From: Bacillota bacterium
GTDB taxonomy: Bacteria > Bacillota > Clostridia > Christensenellales > Aristaeellaceae
Length of the DNA stretch: 33,795 nucleotides
Direction: 5' to 3'
Assembly: GCA_023460055.1 (NCBI GenBank)
Contig: JAEWRJ010000174.1
Coordinates: 1 to 33,795 of the forward strand
Below the pieces are notes generated by a model, which saw only the letters and a program-made list of their open reading frames with translations, was not told the DNA's origin and did not search any database. The position numbers and the translations under genes are program-made. The number at the start of each line of letters is the position of its first letter. The stretch's first letter is position 1. This document shows positions 15,510-24,254 of the stretch, in pieces.

Positions 15510-16528
15510 TGCAGGGCAGGCTTCGCCTTCTTGATCAGGGCATAGCCTTCCTCCGTGCGCTCGCCCTGGGGCAGTCCGTCCAGCGCGGCGTTCATGGAGG
15601 CAATGGCCACTTCCAGCATCTCAAGGCTGGGTTCGCGCGTGGTCAGCCGCTGCAGCTGCATACCCGGCCAGCGAAGCGCGCGGGCAAAGGGGCTCTGCGC
15701 GTGAGCCAAGCCCTTGAGTATCTCATAGCTGATGCCGGCCACCAGGGGCAGCAGCAGCAGGCGGGAGAGAATACGGATAAAGTAAACCTTGCCCAGGTCC
15801 AGCCCAAGCAGGCTGAGCGCCAGCTCGTCCATGACGGAGAAAAACAGAATGGAAAACACGAAGGTGATCAAGAGGAAGCTGGTGCCGCAGCGGGGATGCA
15901 GGCAGGAAAACTTCTGCGCGTTTTCGGGCGTCAGTTCCACTTCCGCCTCGTGGGCGTAGACCGTCTTGTGCTCCGCCCCGTGGTACTGGAATGTTTTTTT
16001 CATCTCCGGGATCATCCCGCAGAAGATCAGGTAGCCGACCAGCAGCACGATGCGGATCAGCCCGCTGATCAGGTTGACCGAAAGAAGCGACCAGCCGGCG
16101 CCGCGCATTGCCTTGGCGGGAAGGTTGGGCAGCAGCACGAACAGGCCGGCCGACAGCGCCAGGGCAAGCACCATCGCCACGCCCATCACTACCTTATCCA
16201 CTCCTTTGCCCAGCTTTTTCGCCAGCCATTTTTCAAAGCGCGAGGGCTCCTCATCCAGCATGCCGCTCATCTGTCCGGAGGAAGAGAGCACTTCCATGCC
16301 CAGGCGCATCATCATCACCATGTTGACAGCACCCCGGATCATGGGAACGCCCATCCACTTATGCTTTTTCGCGGGCGATACATAGGCATCCCGCTTGATG
16401 ACGATATCGCCGTCAGGCTTTCTGACCGCGACCGCGATGTGATCGGGGGCCTTCATCATCACCCCGTCCAGCACCGCCTGCCCGCCGATATCGGGCTTTT
16501 TGGCCGATTGGTTTTCATTGATTGACAT
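15506..16528 (-). CDS. DUF1385 membrane protein (YqhQ-like)
   Basis: 340 residues. The family opening DIGGQAVLDGVMMKAPD (13-29) and the central HGAEHKTVYAHE segment identify DUF1385 (PF07136). Several hydrophobic helices lie in the middle and C-terminal thirds (for example around ALALSAGLFVLLP and a long one after the Cys-containing CLHPRCGTSF). It is an integral membrane protein of unknown biochemical role. Its position between rpmE and prmC-prfA is conserved in many Firmicutes. The probable ribosome site AAGGAGGA is about 14 bases from the ATG, longer than usual. Confidence 0.88.
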   Translation of the reverse strand: MSINENQSAKKPDIGGQAVLDGVMMKAPDHIAVAVRKPDGDIVIKRDAYVSPAKKHKWMGVPMIRGAVNMVMMMRLGMEVLSSSGQMSGMLDEEPSRFEKWLAKKLGKGVDKVVMGVAMVLALALSAGLFVLLPNLPAKAMRGAGWSLLSVNLISGLIRIVLLVGYLIFCGMIPEMKKTFQYHGAEHKTVYAHEAEVELTPENAQKFSCLHPRCGTSFLLITFVFSILFFSVMDELALSLLGLDLGKVYFIRILSRLLLLPLVAGISYEILKGLAHAQSPFARALRWPGMQLQRLTTREPSLEMLEVAIASMNAALDGLPQGERTEEGYALIKKAKPALQ

Positions 16529-16565
16529 GTGGGCCTTGATCCTCCTTCAAACATCATATAACGAA

Positions 16566-16601
16566 GGGCAGACCCCGCTGCTGCTGCCGCGCTGTCTGCC
16601 C
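16566..16601 (-). terminator. Hairpin between rpmE and the DUF1385 gene, possible partial terminator
   Basis: GGGCAGAC (16566-16573) pairs with GTCTGCCC (16594-16601) around a 20-base GC-rich loop. There is no real T-run. It might reduce read-through from the highly expressed rpmE or protect its 3' end. Confidence 0.35.
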
Positions 16602-16618
16602 GTAAGGTACGTTTTCGA

Positions 16619-16816
16619 TCAAATGCCGTAGCGCTTCTTGAAGCGGTCTACGCGGCCACCTGTATCCACCAGCTTCTGCTTGCCGGTATAGAAGGGATGG
16701 CACTTGGAGCAGATATCGACCCGCATCTCCTTTTTAATGGAGCCGGTTTCGAAGGTTTCCCCGCATACGCAGCGGACGACCGCCTTGTTATACTTGGGAT
16801 GGATGTCCTTCTTCAT
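16619..16816 (-). CDS. rpmE: 50S ribosomal protein L31, zinc form
   Basis: 65 residues from the ATG after AGAGGTGA; upstream in-frame codons belong to the leader. The N-terminus MKKDIHPKYN and the C-terminal TGGRVDRFKKRYGI are standard L31. The zinc ligands are intact as CVC near residue 15 and CSKC near 36, so this is the zinc-binding C+ type rather than the zinc-independent paralog. It is a large-subunit protein at the subunit bridge. It heads the rpmE-DUF1385-prmC-prfA cluster and has its own predicted promoter. Confidence 0.95.
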   Translation of the reverse strand: MKKDIHPKYNKAVVRCVCGETFETGSIKKEMRVDICSKCHPFYTGKQKLVDTGGRVDRFKKRYGI

Positions 16817-16881
16817 CAGTAAATCACCTCTTTTGCGCTGCATTTCGGATTCATGGCGCGCGACCATGAGCCGTAGAATGC

Positions 16882-16910
16882 AGTATAACAGGATGTCAAG
16901 GATGGCGCAA
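16882..16910 (-). promoter_or_regulatory. Predicted promoter of rpmE
   Basis: On the minus strand TTGCGC (16910-16905), 17 bases and TATACT (16887-16882). An overlapping TTGACA downstream lacks a good -10 at the right distance. Confidence 0.5.
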
Positions 16911-16953
16911 GCATTTTTTATACAGCCCGCCGATCAATTTCCGCATGCGTCCT

Positions 16954-17298
16954 TCAAGGCTTGATGTACGCGTAGCCTGCCATCTGCCTGTCCGCCAGCT
17001 CCCGCACACCGGCGGGCACGACAGCGGCAAAGGGCGCAAGCCGGTCCGCGGCGATCCCCTGCCCTTTCAGGGCATGATTGCAGGCGGCAAACACCACCCC
17101 TTGATCCGCGAGTCCCCTCATCTCTTCAATGTCCCGCGCGCCGCGGAGATACCCGACCACCGCTCCGCCGTTGGCCAGCACTTCAACAATAAGGGTCTTC
17201 CCGTCCCCCTCATAGGCTGCCAGCAGGTTGGCAGCATTATGCAGCAGCCCCTGCCACCTGTCCATTTCATTGATGTGAAAAATGACCTTCACGTCCAT
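16954..17298 (-). CDS. DsrE/DsrF-like small protein
   Basis: 114 residues from the ATG behind AAGGAG (6-base spacing). An in-frame ATG at 17358 with GAGGG upstream would add 20 residues, but family members start near the MDVKVIFHINE strand. The opening beta-strand with FHINEMDRW and a central VEVLANGGAVVGY match the DsrE-like fold of COG1416. The sole Cys is at 73 (FAACNHAL), the position where family members carry a reactive thiol. True DsrE proteins relay sulfur; the small stand-alone relatives are mostly uncharacterised. It follows trkH by 71 bases on the same strand, an uncommon partner for potassium uptake. Confidence 0.75.
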   Translation of the reverse strand: MDVKVIFHINEMDRWQGLLHNAANLLAAYEGDGKTLIVEVLANGGAVVGYLRGARDIEEMRGLADQGVVFAACNHALKGQGIAADRLAPFAAVVPAGVRELADRQMAGYAYIKP

Positions 17299-17369
17299 CC
17301 CGTCTCCTTGCCGCGTCTCACGCGCTTTCCCGGCCGGTGCCGCTCCCGTCTCGTCCATTCAGCATTCCC

Positions 17370-18821
17370 TCAAATGCTTCCCCGCTTCCAGAACGAGGGA
17401 AACATCAGCAGCATGATCGGGTAGATCTCCAGCCTGCCAATCAGCATGCACAAGGACAGAACGGCCTTGCTGAGGACGGACAGATCCGCGAAGTTGCCCA
17501 ATGGCCCGACCTTGCTCAGGCCCGGCCCCACGTTATTGATCGTGGCGATCACGGAGGTCACGGTGGTCACGATATCCTCTCCCTCCAGCGCCACAATCAG
17601 CACCGCGGCCACGAAAATAAGGATGTAAAAATAGAAGAAAGCCATCACGCCGGACACGACTTCCTCGTCCACCAAATGCCCGTTGAGCTTGATCGTGCGC
17701 ACGGCGCGGGGATGGATGAGCCGGGTCATCTCGCGCTTGATCACCTTGAACAGTACCACAATACGCACCACCTTGATGCCGCCGCCGGTCGACCCGGCGC
17801 TGGCGCCGATGAACATGATCAGCATCAGGATGAGCTGGCTGAATACAGGCCAGAGGTTGAAGTCCGCCGTTGAGAAACCAGTCGTGGTGATCAGGGAACT
17901 GACCTGAAAGGCGGCGTGCCGGACGGATTCCCCGATGGATTTATAAACATTTCCGTATATATTCAGCGCGATCACGGCTGTCGCGGCAAGCACCGTCAAG
18001 AAGTAATACCTCAACTCTTCATCACGCAGGGCGCTCTTCAGCCCGCCTTTGAAGGCGGCGTAATACAGCGTGAAGTTGACGCCGAACAGGAACATGAACA
18101 CGGTGATCACGATTTCAATATAATTGCTGCCATAGGCGGCAACGCTTAAGTTTCTATTGGAGAAACCGCCTGTACCTGCCGTTGAAAAGGAATGCACCAG
18201 CGAATCGTACAGGGGCATGCCGCCCGCCACCAGAAAAATCACCTCTGTGAGGGTCAGCAAGGTATATATCAGGTAAAGTATCTTGGCGGTCTGGCCGATC
18301 CTGGGGACCAGCTTGCCGGGCGTGGGCCCGGGCGACTCCGCCTTGAGGATATGGATGCTGTTGGCCTTTACGGAGGGCATGATGGCGATCATCATCACCA
18401 GCACGCCCATGCCGCCCATCCAGTGCGTAAACGCGCGCCAGAACAGCACGCCGCGCGGCAGCGATTCAATTTCCCGAAGAATTGTCGCGCCTGTTGTGGT
18501 AAAGCCGGAAATGGTTTCAAACAGCGCGTCCTCCACCCGGGGGATGGCCCCGCTGAGCAGGAAGGGCAGCGCGCCGAAAACAGACAGCAGGATCCAGCCC
18601 AGCGCCACAATGGCGAATCCATCACGGGCATAGAGGCCGCCGGCATTCGATTTCAGCCTGGACAATAAAAAGCCCGCCGCTGTCGTGAGCGCGATGGCCG
18701 CGGCAAAGGCGGCGGCGTCAGACTCCGGATAGATCAGGGAAACGAGCAGGGAAGGCAGCATGCAGGCGGCTTCCACCAGCAGCAGAGAGCCTATGCTCTT
18801 GCCGATCATCCTGTAGTTCAC
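17370..18821 (-). CDS. trkH: Trk potassium uptake system, membrane subunit
   Basis: 483 residues from a GTG start; GGAGGAA lies inside the end of trkA, which stops 3 bases before. The four pore-loop repeats that form the K+ selectivity filter are visible in order: SGFTTTGAT, STAGTGGFS, TTTGFST and SAGSTGGGIK. Many hydrophobic helices surround them. It forms a dimeric membrane channel-like transporter for K+ (or K+/Na+) controlled by the cytoplasmic TrkA ring encoded just upstream. The length is typical for the family. Confidence 0.94.
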   Translation of the reverse strand: MNYRMIGKSIGSLLLVEAACMLPSLLVSLIYPESDAAAFAAAIALTTAAGFLLSRLKSNAGGLYARDGFAIVALGWILLSVFGALPFLLSGAIPRVEDALFETISGFTTTGATILREIESLPRGVLFWRAFTHWMGGMGVLVMMIAIMPSVKANSIHILKAESPGPTPGKLVPRIGQTAKILYLIYTLLTLTEVIFLVAGGMPLYDSLVHSFSTAGTGGFSNRNLSVAAYGSNYIEIVITVFMFLFGVNFTLYYAAFKGGLKSALRDEELRYYFLTVLAATAVIALNIYGNVYKSIGESVRHAAFQVSSLITTTGFSTADFNLWPVFSQLILMLIMFIGASAGSTGGGIKVVRIVVLFKVIKREMTRLIHPRAVRTIKLNGHLVDEEVVSGVMAFFYFYILIFVAAVLIVALEGEDIVTTVTSVIATINNVGPGLSKVGPLGNFADLSVLSKAVLSLCMLIGRLEIYPIMLLMFPSFWKRGSI

Positions 18822-18824
18822 AGT

Positions 18825-20189
18825 TTATTCCTCCGAAGAGACCATCTCGTTCAAGTCGGACAGGGTGGTATCATAGGCGATCAGGATCACGCTGTCCCGC
18901 TCCTTGATCACGTCGTTCCCGTAGGGGATGATGATCTCGTTTTGCCTGACAATGGCCGCGACCAGAATGCCCGGCGCGACTTTCAGCCGTTTCAGCGGCA
19001 CATCCAAAAAGCGCGTGTGCCTGTCCGCGGTGAACTCCAGCGCCTCGGCCCGCCCTTCCATGATGCGGTAGAGCGTCTTCACGGGGTTATCCACCGCGTT
19101 TTGCAGGCCGCGCACATAGCGCAGGATGTAGTTGGCCGTAGTGATCTTGGGGCTGACCAGGTTATCGATGCCCAGGTTTTTGATAGCGGCGGAGAAGTTG
19201 ATGCGGTTGATCTTCGCCACCGCCTTGGGCACCCCGTACTGTTTGGCGAGCAGGGCGGCGATCAGGTTATCCTCATCCCTGCCCGTCACCGAGATAAAAG
19301 CGCTCATGTTCTCCAGGTTTTCGGAGTGCAGCACGCTCTCATCCGACGCGTCCCCGCGAATGATCAAGGCATCCGGCAGCATCTCCGTCAACTCGATGCA
19401 GCGGCGCTCCTCGATCTCGATGATCTTGACGCCGACCTCCATCTCCTCGAGGAATTTGGCCAGGTAGTAGGCGATGCGGCCGCCGCCCATCACCATCACG
19501 TTTTTGATCTTCTGCACATGCACGCCCGAACGCCTGAAAAACAGAATCACCTTGGAGGGGCGGCCGACAATATAGAGGAGATCACCCTCGCGCATCACGA
19601 AATCGCCCCGGGGAATGATCACCGTTTCACCGCGCAGCACGCCGCCGATCAGGATGGGCAGCGATCCGCGCCGCGTCATCTCCTTGAGGCTCATGCCCGC
19701 GATGGGCATGTCGCGGGTGACCTTCATTTCCATCATCACCACGCGGCCTTCGGCAAACACCTCGATATTGGCGGCGGAAGGAAACTCAAGCAGCCTGGCG
19801 ATCTCCCCCGCGACAGCCTGCTCGGGATTGATGACCATATCAAGGTCAAGGTCTATCTTCAGCTGGGAGAGCTCGTCGGCGTATTCCGGATCGCGGATGC
19901 GGGCGATGGTATGCTTAGCCCCCAGCTTTTTCCCCGTTAGGCAGCAAACCATATTCATCTCATCGCTGTTGGTGGCGGCGATCAGGATATCCGCCTCCTG
20001 AACCCCCGCCTCCAGCAGGACGCTTGTGCTCAGGCCATTGCCCTTGATGCACATCACATCCAGCCGGCCGTCCGCTTTGCGCAGGGCTTCCGGGTTCTTA
20101 TCAATAATCGTCACATCATTATCTTCTCGGGAAAGGTTTTCAGCCAGGTTGAAACCCAGCTTGCCGTCACCAATAATAATGACCTTCAT
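18825..20189 (-). CDS. trkA: Trk system potassium transporter NAD-binding subunit
   Basis: 454 residues, the size of a two-domain TrkA, from an ATG behind AAGGAGAG. The first RCK Rossmann unit opens with VIIIGDGKLGFNLA (3-16) and ends in a TrkA_C domain; a second begins near VMVMGGGRIAYYLA (about residue 227) with its own C-domain. In the first unit the usual GAGEVG reads GDGKLG. TrkA rings bind NAD(H) or ATP/ADP and gate TrkH. The gene leads the trkA-trkH-DsrE set and has a good promoter. Confidence 0.94.
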   Translation of the reverse strand: MKVIIIGDGKLGFNLAENLSREDNDVTIIDKNPEALRKADGRLDVMCIKGNGLSTSVLLEAGVQEADILIAATNSDEMNMVCCLTGKKLGAKHTIARIRDPEYADELSQLKIDLDLDMVINPEQAVAGEIARLLEFPSAANIEVFAEGRVVMMEMKVTRDMPIAGMSLKEMTRRGSLPILIGGVLRGETVIIPRGDFVMREGDLLYIVGRPSKVILFFRRSGVHVQKIKNVMVMGGGRIAYYLAKFLEEMEVGVKIIEIEERRCIELTEMLPDALIIRGDASDESVLHSENLENMSAFISVTGRDEDNLIAALLAKQYGVPKAVAKINRINFSAAIKNLGIDNLVSPKITTANYILRYVRGLQNAVDNPVKTLYRIMEGRAEALEFTADRHTRFLDVPLKRLKVAPGILVAAIVRQNEIIIPYGNDVIKERDSVILIAYDTTLSDLNEMVSSEE

Positions 20190-20271
20190 TTTCTCTCCTT
20201 GAAACTCACAGGGGGAGTCACGCGCCCCATCCATGTAATTCGCGGCAGACACAGCAGCGTCTGCGGCTTTG

Positions 20272-20301
20272 ACTTTATCATGAAGGAAGAAAACAAGTCA
20301 A
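20272..20301 (-). promoter_or_regulatory. Predicted promoter of trkA-trkH
   Basis: On the minus strand TTGACT (20301-20296), 18 bases and TAAAGT (20277-20272). The leader of about 75 bases contains a small GCAGAC/GTCTGC hairpin. Confidence 0.6.
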
Positions 20302-20427
20302 TCAGCCGGGATAGGGCCGCTATCCGCGCAGGCTCCTCCGGCGTCTGATTGCTTTGGGGATCAGACGGGTAAAATAGAAGCAGCGGACGATGAATGGATC
20401 TGCCAGCCGCGAAAGGAAGTTTACTAT

Positions 20428-21075
20428 ATGATGGTCATCGATATCTGGTCGGACATGGTGTGTCCCTTCTGCTACATCGGCAAGCGCCGCCTTGAAAAGG
20501 CCCTGTCCCTCTTTGATGGGGCGGATGAGGTCAGCCTGCGCTTCCGCAGCTTTCAGCTGGATCCCGGCGGGAAGAGCTACGAAGGCCGTGACCTGCATGC
20601 CACGCTGGCCGAAAAGTACGGCCTGAGCTACGACCAGGCCCGCCGCATGAACCTGAGCCTCGCGCGCCAGGCCAAGGACGACGGCCTTGATTATCACATG
20701 GACAGCGCCATCCCGGCCCGCACGCTGGACGCGCACCGCCTGTGCCACTGGGCCGGGGAGCAGGGAAAACAGGCCGAGATGGAAGAGCGGATCATGAAGG
20801 CCTATTTTACAGATTCCCTGAACATCTCAGACCGCGCCATCCTGGCCCGTTTGGCCGGGGAAATCGGCCTGGATGAACAGGCAGCCCTCGATGTCCTGTC
20901 TAGCGGACGCTATGAAGACGAGGTTCGCGGGGATCAGGAGGAGGCCGCCAAACTTGGCATTCAGGGCGTGCCGCACTTTATCATCAACGGCCGCCGGCAG
21001 GTATCCGGCGCGCAGCCGGTGGAGGTATTCCTGCAGGCGCTGAGAAAAGCAAAGGCAGACAGCAGCCGCGCGTAA
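20428..21075 (+). CDS. DsbA-family thioredoxin-fold oxidoreductase (FrnE-like)
   Basis: 215 residues. The active-site CPFC (12-15) sits at the end of the first strand in IDIWSDMVCPFC, followed by an inserted helical domain and the C-terminal thioredoxin half with GVPHFIING (the cis-proline loop) and a final helix. This is the 2-hydroxychromene-2-carboxylate isomerase/FrnE branch of DsbA. There is no signal peptide, so it acts in the cytoplasm, perhaps in thiol repair or disulfide isomerisation. AAGGAAG precedes the ATG pair. It stands alone between divergent trkA and a convergent polyphosphate kinase. Confidence 0.88.
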   Translation: MMVIDIWSDMVCPFCYIGKRRLEKALSLFDGADEVSLRFRSFQLDPGGKSYEGRDLHATLAEKYGLSYDQARRMNLSLARQAKDDGLDYHMDSAIPARTLDAHRLCHWAGEQGKQAEMEERIMKAYFTDSLNISDRAILARLAGEIGLDEQAALDVLSSGRYEDEVRGDQEEAAKLGIQGVPHFIINGRRQVSGAQPVEVFLQALRKAKADSSRA

Positions 21076-21137
21076 GCCACTGCGCACCGGTATCAACAGC
21101 ATGCCGGCTTATCCATCCTTCAAGGCGGCAAAAACTC

Positions 21138-21174
21138 AAAAAGGCAGCGATTCGATCCATTCGCTGCCTTTTTT
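21138..21174. terminator. Bidirectional terminator
   Basis: AAAAAGGCAGCGA (21138-21150) and TCGCTGCCTTTTT (21161-21173) form a perfect stem with a 10-base loop; the flanking A and T runs give a T-tail on either strand. It serves the DsbA-family gene and the convergent ppk2 gene. Confidence 0.93.
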
Positions 21175-21185
21175 CGTTCATCTCT

Positions 21186-22097
21186 TTATACTTCTTCCTC
21201 TTCCTTGCCGTCAGCCTCCAGGATGTCCCTGCACTCCGCCAGCATGGCCTTTTCCTGATCCGAAAGCTCGGGAAACTGCGGGTCGATCCCCTGGAGCGCG
21301 TCCAGCACGATCTCGCTGACCAGATAGCGGGCAAACCACTTCCTGTCCGCCGGCACCACATACCAGGGCGCCTCAGGCGTGGAGGTGTGGTTCAGCAGGT
21401 GCTCATAGGCCTCCCGGTACTGTTCCCAGTAGCGGCGCTCATCGATATCGCCTGAATTAAATTTCCAGTTTTTATCCGGCTGGCTGATGCGCTCAAGCAG
21501 CCGCTCCCGCTGCTCTTCCTTGGATACATGCAGGAATATCTTGACCAACTTGATGCCGTTTTCGCCCAGATACCGCTCAAAATCCCTGATCTGGCGGTAA
21601 CGCTTTTCCCAGATCTCAGGCGTGACCAGTTCCTGGGGAAGCTGCGAGCCGCTGACCAGGTCGTGCACGCGCGCCACGATCACATCCTCATAGTGGGAAC
21701 GGTTGAAGATGCCGATCTCCCCGCGCCGGGGCAGCGCCTTGCTGATGCGCCAGAGATAATCATGGTCCAGCTCCTCGCTGGACGGGGCTTTGAAGCTCGT
21801 CACCTGCGTGCCCTGGGGGTTCAATCCGCTCATGACATGCTTGATGGTGCCATCCTTGCCCGCCGCGTCCATCGCCTGCAGCACGATCAGCAGACCATGC
21901 CTGTTCTGGGCGTACAGCTTCTCCTGCAAGGCAGCCATTTTGCGGATATTATCAGGCATCTTTTCATTGATGGCCTTTTTCTTATTGAGATCATCCCCGC
22001 CCCGGGTGGGGAAATCCTTCAGATGGACCTTCTCCTCCCCTATGACCGAAAAACCTTTGATATCAAGCGGCATACGCTTCTCCTCTTTTTCTTTCAT
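21186..22097 (-). CDS. ppk2: Polyphosphate kinase 2 family protein
   Basis: 303 residues of PPK2 (PF03976). The P-loop is DAAGKDGT (77-84) in the family phrase LQAMDAAGKDG. The lid region NRSHYEDV and the later YLGENGIKLVKIFLHVSKEEQ with DKNWKFN also match. PPK2 enzymes transfer phosphate between polyphosphate and nucleotides; short class I members usually make NDP to NTP or NMP to NDP from polyphosphate. The class cannot be fixed by eye. AAAGGGG precedes the ATG, and the gene begins 12 bases after the Gfo/Idh/MocA gene. Confidence 0.92.
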   Translation of the reverse strand: MKEKEEKRMPLDIKGFSVIGEEKVHLKDFPTRGGDDLNKKKAINEKMPDNIRKMAALQEKLYAQNRHGLLIVLQAMDAAGKDGTIKHVMSGLNPQGTQVTSFKAPSSEELDHDYLWRISKALPRRGEIGIFNRSHYEDVIVARVHDLVSGSQLPQELVTPEIWEKRYRQIRDFERYLGENGIKLVKIFLHVSKEEQRERLLERISQPDKNWKFNSGDIDERRYWEQYREAYEHLLNHTSTPEAPWYVVPADRKWFARYLVSEIVLDALQGIDPQFPELSDQEKAMLAECRDILEADGKEEEEV

Positions 22098-22109
22098 GCT
22101 GAACCCCTT

Positions 22110-23192
22110 TCATTGAAGCGGGAATCTGATCTTCCTTCCCTCTTTGTGCGATCTGTAAATGCCCTGGAACAGCTCGACCGCCCGGCGGCCGTCCTCAAGC
22201 GTTACGAGGGGCGCGCGGCCTTCCCTGATCGCGCGGGCGAAATCCTCCAGCTGCAGCTTGAAATAGCGCACATCGTCCGCCGCCAGGAAGGCCTGCCTGT
22301 CCTCTTCCCGGAACCGGGGCAGGAGATCTTCCTCTCCCGGCACCGTCCACAGGTCGTTGACGGGCGGCTCGCCGGCACCCGATACCCCCGCGATGAACAT
22401 CGCCCCGCCGTCCGTCTGCACGCCGACGGAGGCGCCGTTGTAGCCATGCACCCGCACGTTGCCAAAAAGCGCTGGGTTCTGGCAGTTGGATACACAGATG
22501 CTGCCGATGGCCCCCGACTTGAAGCGGATGACCGCCGCGGCGGTATCGTCCACCTCCAGTTCGGGGTGGTTGAGGGTATCCCAGATGCCAAAGAGGCTGT
22601 CGACCTCCCCCATGTACCACAGCAGCAGATCCAGCTGATGCACCGCCTGGTTGACCAGCACGCCTCCGCCCTCCATCGCCCAGCTGCCGCGCCAGGGATC
22701 AGACCTGTAATAGTCCATGCTTCGCCAGCCCAGCATGTTGACGGTGCCCAGAATGGGCTTTCCGATCTTCCCCTCATCGATCGCCCGCTTCACGCGGATC
22801 ACAGGCTCATAAAACCTGCGCTGGCTGATTGTCGCGCCCGTAACGCCGGATTCCCTGACAGCCGCTATGATAGCGTCGCAATCCTCAAGCGACACGGCCA
22901 GCGGTTTTTCCACGATGATGTGAACGCCCAATTTGGCCAGCGCAGAGGCTAAGCCCGCGTGGTTCATATGCGGCGTACAGATGGAGGCGGCCTGCACGCC
23001 GCATTCCCGCACCATGCGTTCCAGGTCATCATAGGGGCGGATGCCGTAGTCCCCGGCAAACTGTTCGGCGCGGGGCAGCGCGCGGTTCCAGCAGGCGACC
23101 AGCTCGCAGCCCTCAACCTGCCGCCAGGCCCTCGCGTGAAAATGACCCACCTTGCCGCATCCAATAACGGCTGTCTTCAGCGCCTCTTTCAC
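22110..23192 (-). CDS. Gfo/Idh/MocA family oxidoreductase
   Basis: 360 residues from a GTG start overlapping the previous stop (GTGA), with GGAGGTG upstream. The N-terminal Rossmann unit begins TAVIGCGKVGHFHARAW (7-23), and the conserved EKPLAVS (about 95-101) supplies the lysine used in catalysis and cofactor binding. The C-terminal alpha/beta domain includes GVLVNQAVHQLDLLLW, with the family His in VHQLD. These enzymes oxidise or reduce sugars, inositols and related compounds with NAD(P). The substrate is not evident. It is coupled with an alcohol dehydrogenase and preceded by a scar of a sugar permease, so a lost or moved sugar-uptake locus is likely. Confidence 0.9.
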   Translation of the reverse strand: MKEALKTAVIGCGKVGHFHARAWRQVEGCELVACWNRALPRAEQFAGDYGIRPYDDLERMVRECGVQAASICTPHMNHAGLASALAKLGVHIIVEKPLAVSLEDCDAIIAAVRESGVTGATISQRRFYEPVIRVKRAIDEGKIGKPILGTVNMLGWRSMDYYRSDPWRGSWAMEGGGVLVNQAVHQLDLLLWYMGEVDSLFGIWDTLNHPELEVDDTAAAVIRFKSGAIGSICVSNCQNPALFGNVRVHGYNGASVGVQTDGGAMFIAGVSGAGEPPVNDLWTVPGEEDLLPRFREEDRQAFLAADDVRYFKLQLEDFARAIREGRAPLVTLEDGRRAVELFQGIYRSHKEGRKIRFPLQ

Positions 23193-24226
23193 CGCGACAC
23201 CTCCAGGGCGATCTTGTAAAGCCCGGGCTCCCGGTCATAGACCCTGTTGATCCACTGGGCCCCTTCGCTCAGAGGCACCACCTTGCTCGCCAGGGCCGCC
23301 GCGTCAATGGCCCCGGAGGCGATCAATTCAAGACACCTTGGATACTCGCCCGCCGAGGCGCAGCTGCCGTGGTAGGTCTGCTGCCGGGTGACGGCAATTT
23401 GCAAAGGAAAGCCGACTTCCGGCGCGACATTGCCGATCAGCACAATGTGAGCGTTTAAAGCGCCCGCCCGGGCGCAGAGATTGACCGTGGCGGATATCCC
23501 CGTCGCGTCAAAGGCAAGGTCCACGCCCTTCCCCCCGGTCATGTCCATGATTTGCCGCAGGGCATCTGGCTTGGCAGTGTTAACAGCCGCGTCCGCGCCG
23601 CAGCGCAGCGCCATCTCCAGGCGGGCCTCATCGATATCGGCGGCGATCACGCGGCCGGCGCCCATGCTTTTGAGCACCTGCACGGTCAGCATGCCGATCG
23701 TGCCCACGCCGGCAACCAGCGCGGTACAGCCCTCCTTGATGGGCGCTTGCAGCGCGGCATGGCAGGCGATGGACAAGGGCTCCACCATGGAGGCCTGCAA
23801 AAAACTGACCGCGTCAGGCAGCCGGTACAATATGCGCTCAGGCACGCAGACATATTCGGCAAAAGCGCCGTCCTGCCTGTACTCAGCGCAGGATACGCCC
23901 AGCACGCGGCGATCGGCGCAGAGGTTCACATGACCCGCCCGGCACATATCGCAGACACCGCAGTATATGGTGGAATCAAAGGTGACGCGCTCCCCTGCGC
24001 GCCATCCTTTGACCCCCTCGCCGACCATATCGATCACGCCCGAGGCCTCATGCCCCATGATCACCGGCGGCCTTCTGCGGCCTGTGGACCCGTCAATGCC
24101 ATGCACATCGCTGCCGCAGACGGCGCAGACACGGATCCGCACCCGCACCTCACCGGGCTCGGGAACCGGCGTTTTAACATCCTGATAGGAGAATTCCCTG
24201 GGCCCTGTCAGTACCAACGCTTTCAT
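23189..24226 (-). CDS. Zinc-dependent medium-chain alcohol/polyol dehydrogenase
   Basis: 345 residues from the ATG giving MKALVLTGPRE; an ATG 21 bases upstream is possible but has a poorer ribosome site. Catalytic zinc ligands are seen as Cys37 (CAVCGSD) and GHE (58-60). The structural zinc site CGVCDMCRAGHVNLC (89-103) is complete. NAD-binding VAGVGTIGMLTVQ follows around residue 175. It resembles the sorbitol, galactitol-phosphate and threonine dehydrogenase group. With the overlapping Gfo/Idh/MocA gene it probably oxidises a sugar or polyol; the exact substrate is unknown. Confidence 0.88.
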   Translation of the reverse strand: MKALVLTGPREFSYQDVKTPVPEPGEVRVRIRVCAVCGSDVHGIDGSTGRRRPPVIMGHEASGVIDMVGEGVKGWRAGERVTFDSTIYCGVCDMCRAGHVNLCADRRVLGVSCAEYRQDGAFAEYVCVPERILYRLPDAVSFLQASMVEPLSIACHAALQAPIKEGCTALVAGVGTIGMLTVQVLKSMGAGRVIAADIDEARLEMALRCGADAAVNTAKPDALRQIMDMTGGKGVDLAFDATGISATVNLCARAGALNAHIVLIGNVAPEVGFPLQIAVTRQQTYHGSCASAGEYPRCLELIASGAIDAAALASKVVPLSEGAQWINRVYDREPGLYKIALEVSR

Positions 24227-24254
24227 CAAGTATGCCTCGCTTTCCATTGACAGG

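Noticed and set aside
15386..16525. Long plus-strand ORF opposite prmC and DUF1385
   Set aside because: It mirrors two well-supported minus-strand genes and shows no known motif.
16887..16905. TTGACA upstream of rpmE as the -35 box
   Set aside because: No acceptable -10 lies 16-18 bases beyond it; the overlapping TTGCGC with TATACT at 17 bases is the better reading.
21528..22952. 474-codon plus-strand ORF opposite ppk2 and the Gfo/Idh/MocA gene
   Set aside because: It crosses the boundary between two real genes on the other strand and has shadow-like composition.
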